NCBI GenBank assembly: GCA_003254885.1 | Contig: QANT01004703.1 | Span: forward strand, 1-37,105 | Reading direction: 5' to 3' | Length of the DNA: 37,105 nt | Source: Purshia tridentata | Taxonomy: Eukaryota; Streptophyta; Magnoliopsida; Rosales; Rosaceae | Shown: piece after piece, positions 36,616 to 37,105 of the stretch | Numbering within the stretch: the stretch's first letter is position 1 | Layout: every line of letters starts with the position of its first letter | Position numbers and translations under genes: made by a program | The notes under the pieces: generated by a model | Told to the model about the DNA's origin: nothing | Database searches by the model: none | What the model saw: the letters and a program-made list of their open reading frames with translations, nothing else

Positions 36616-37020
36616 TATGTGGTTTAAGCCAAGTTCTACTTTGGTCCTTATAGTTTTAGTTATTATGATTTTTGTAGTTTAGGCCCTCCACTATGCATCT
36701 AAAATTTGATACCCATAAGCCAAAATGGGTATCAATTTAGCAATAGGGTGACTTATAGTTTTAGTTATTATGATTTTTGTAGTTTACAAATCATTGCAAT
36801 TTAAGGATATGTTAGCATTTTTTTTTATCAAATTGTCAAATTTGTTGTTTTTTTTTTATCATGTACTTGATATACCGTTAGCGATTCAATAGTTATTTAA
36901 CGAATTAATAAACAAAAATGCTAACATGTTATTGAATTGCAATGAGTTGTAAACTGCATGATTAAAATCAAAACAATTGAAATTATAAGAATCAAAGTAG
37001 AACTTGGCTTAAACCACATA
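36616..37020. mobile_element. 405-bp inverted-repeat element (MITE-like)
   Basis: The terminal inverted repeats begin with a perfect 28-bp match (36616-36643 against 36993-37020), opening TATGTGGTTTAAGCCAAG. Pairing continues into the interior with divergence, out to AACATGTTAGCATTTTT, so the right arm covers about 36898-37020. The left arm is interrupted by a direct duplication: TTATAGTTTTAGTTATTATG and following, about 34 bp, occurs at 36648-36681 and 36753-36786. There is no coding capacity. I could not recognise a target-site duplication, so the superfamily is left open. Confidence 0.65.
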
Positions 37021-37105
37021 GACTTAAAATGAAATTTAGCCCAAAAAAAAAAAGTAAGTGATATGATGATCTGCAAATGGGGCTCGAATGGGCCTGGAGT
37101 AGACT

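Noticed and set aside
1-37105. tRNA, rRNA, CRISPR arrays and known conserved plant microRNAs
   Set aside because: I looked for tRNA T-loop words, common microRNA mature sequences and regularly spaced repeats, and found none that hold up by eye.

Overview
This window is nuclear DNA of a flowering plant, most likely a eudicot. It is AT-rich, its genes are split by many short GT-AG introns, and all four recognisable genes are plant families. A rosaceous source is my impression only; I could not test it. Eukaryotic starts were taken as the first in-frame ATG, and splice sites were placed by hand so that reading phase is kept across every junction.

Layout from left to right. 1-3247 is intergenic, with two separate two-copy tandem duplications. 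3248-3937 (minus) is a two-exon gene for a small DUF7054 protein of the At4g22758 type. It lies in a locally GC-rich island, has two upstream ORFs in its presumed leader, and has five CACGTG G-boxes within 370 bp upstream. 4816-11959 is a long gene-poor stretch; its main identifiable object is a 719-bp non-autonomous Mutator-like element with a 9-bp target-site duplication. 11960-19710 (minus) is a complete 11-exon gene for TIC100, the MORN-repeat subunit of the chloroplast inner-envelope protein translocon. About 1.65 kb separates it from a divergent 20-exon gene (21365-29221, plus) for a DEMETER/ROS1-type 5-methylcytosine DNA glycosylase. The spacer carries site II (TGGGCC/T) promoter motifs and a small inverted-repeat element. 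29222-33187 is intergenic, with a 31-bp-spaced array of E2F-like sites and a third tandem duplication. 33188-33658 (minus) is a three-exon phytosulfokine peptide-hormone precursor with an intact YIYTQ core. The rest is intergenic and ends in a 405-bp inverted-repeat element.

The four genes do unrelated jobs: unknown function, chloroplast protein import, active DNA demethylation and peptide signalling. I see no gene cluster or new multi-gene system. The points most worth a second look are in the glycosylase gene (an Arg in place of a conserved Cys of the permuted CXXC motif, and an in-frame 42-residue tandem duplication), the Mutator-like element, the phased E2F-like array, and the G-box/uORF arrangement at the DUF7054 gene.
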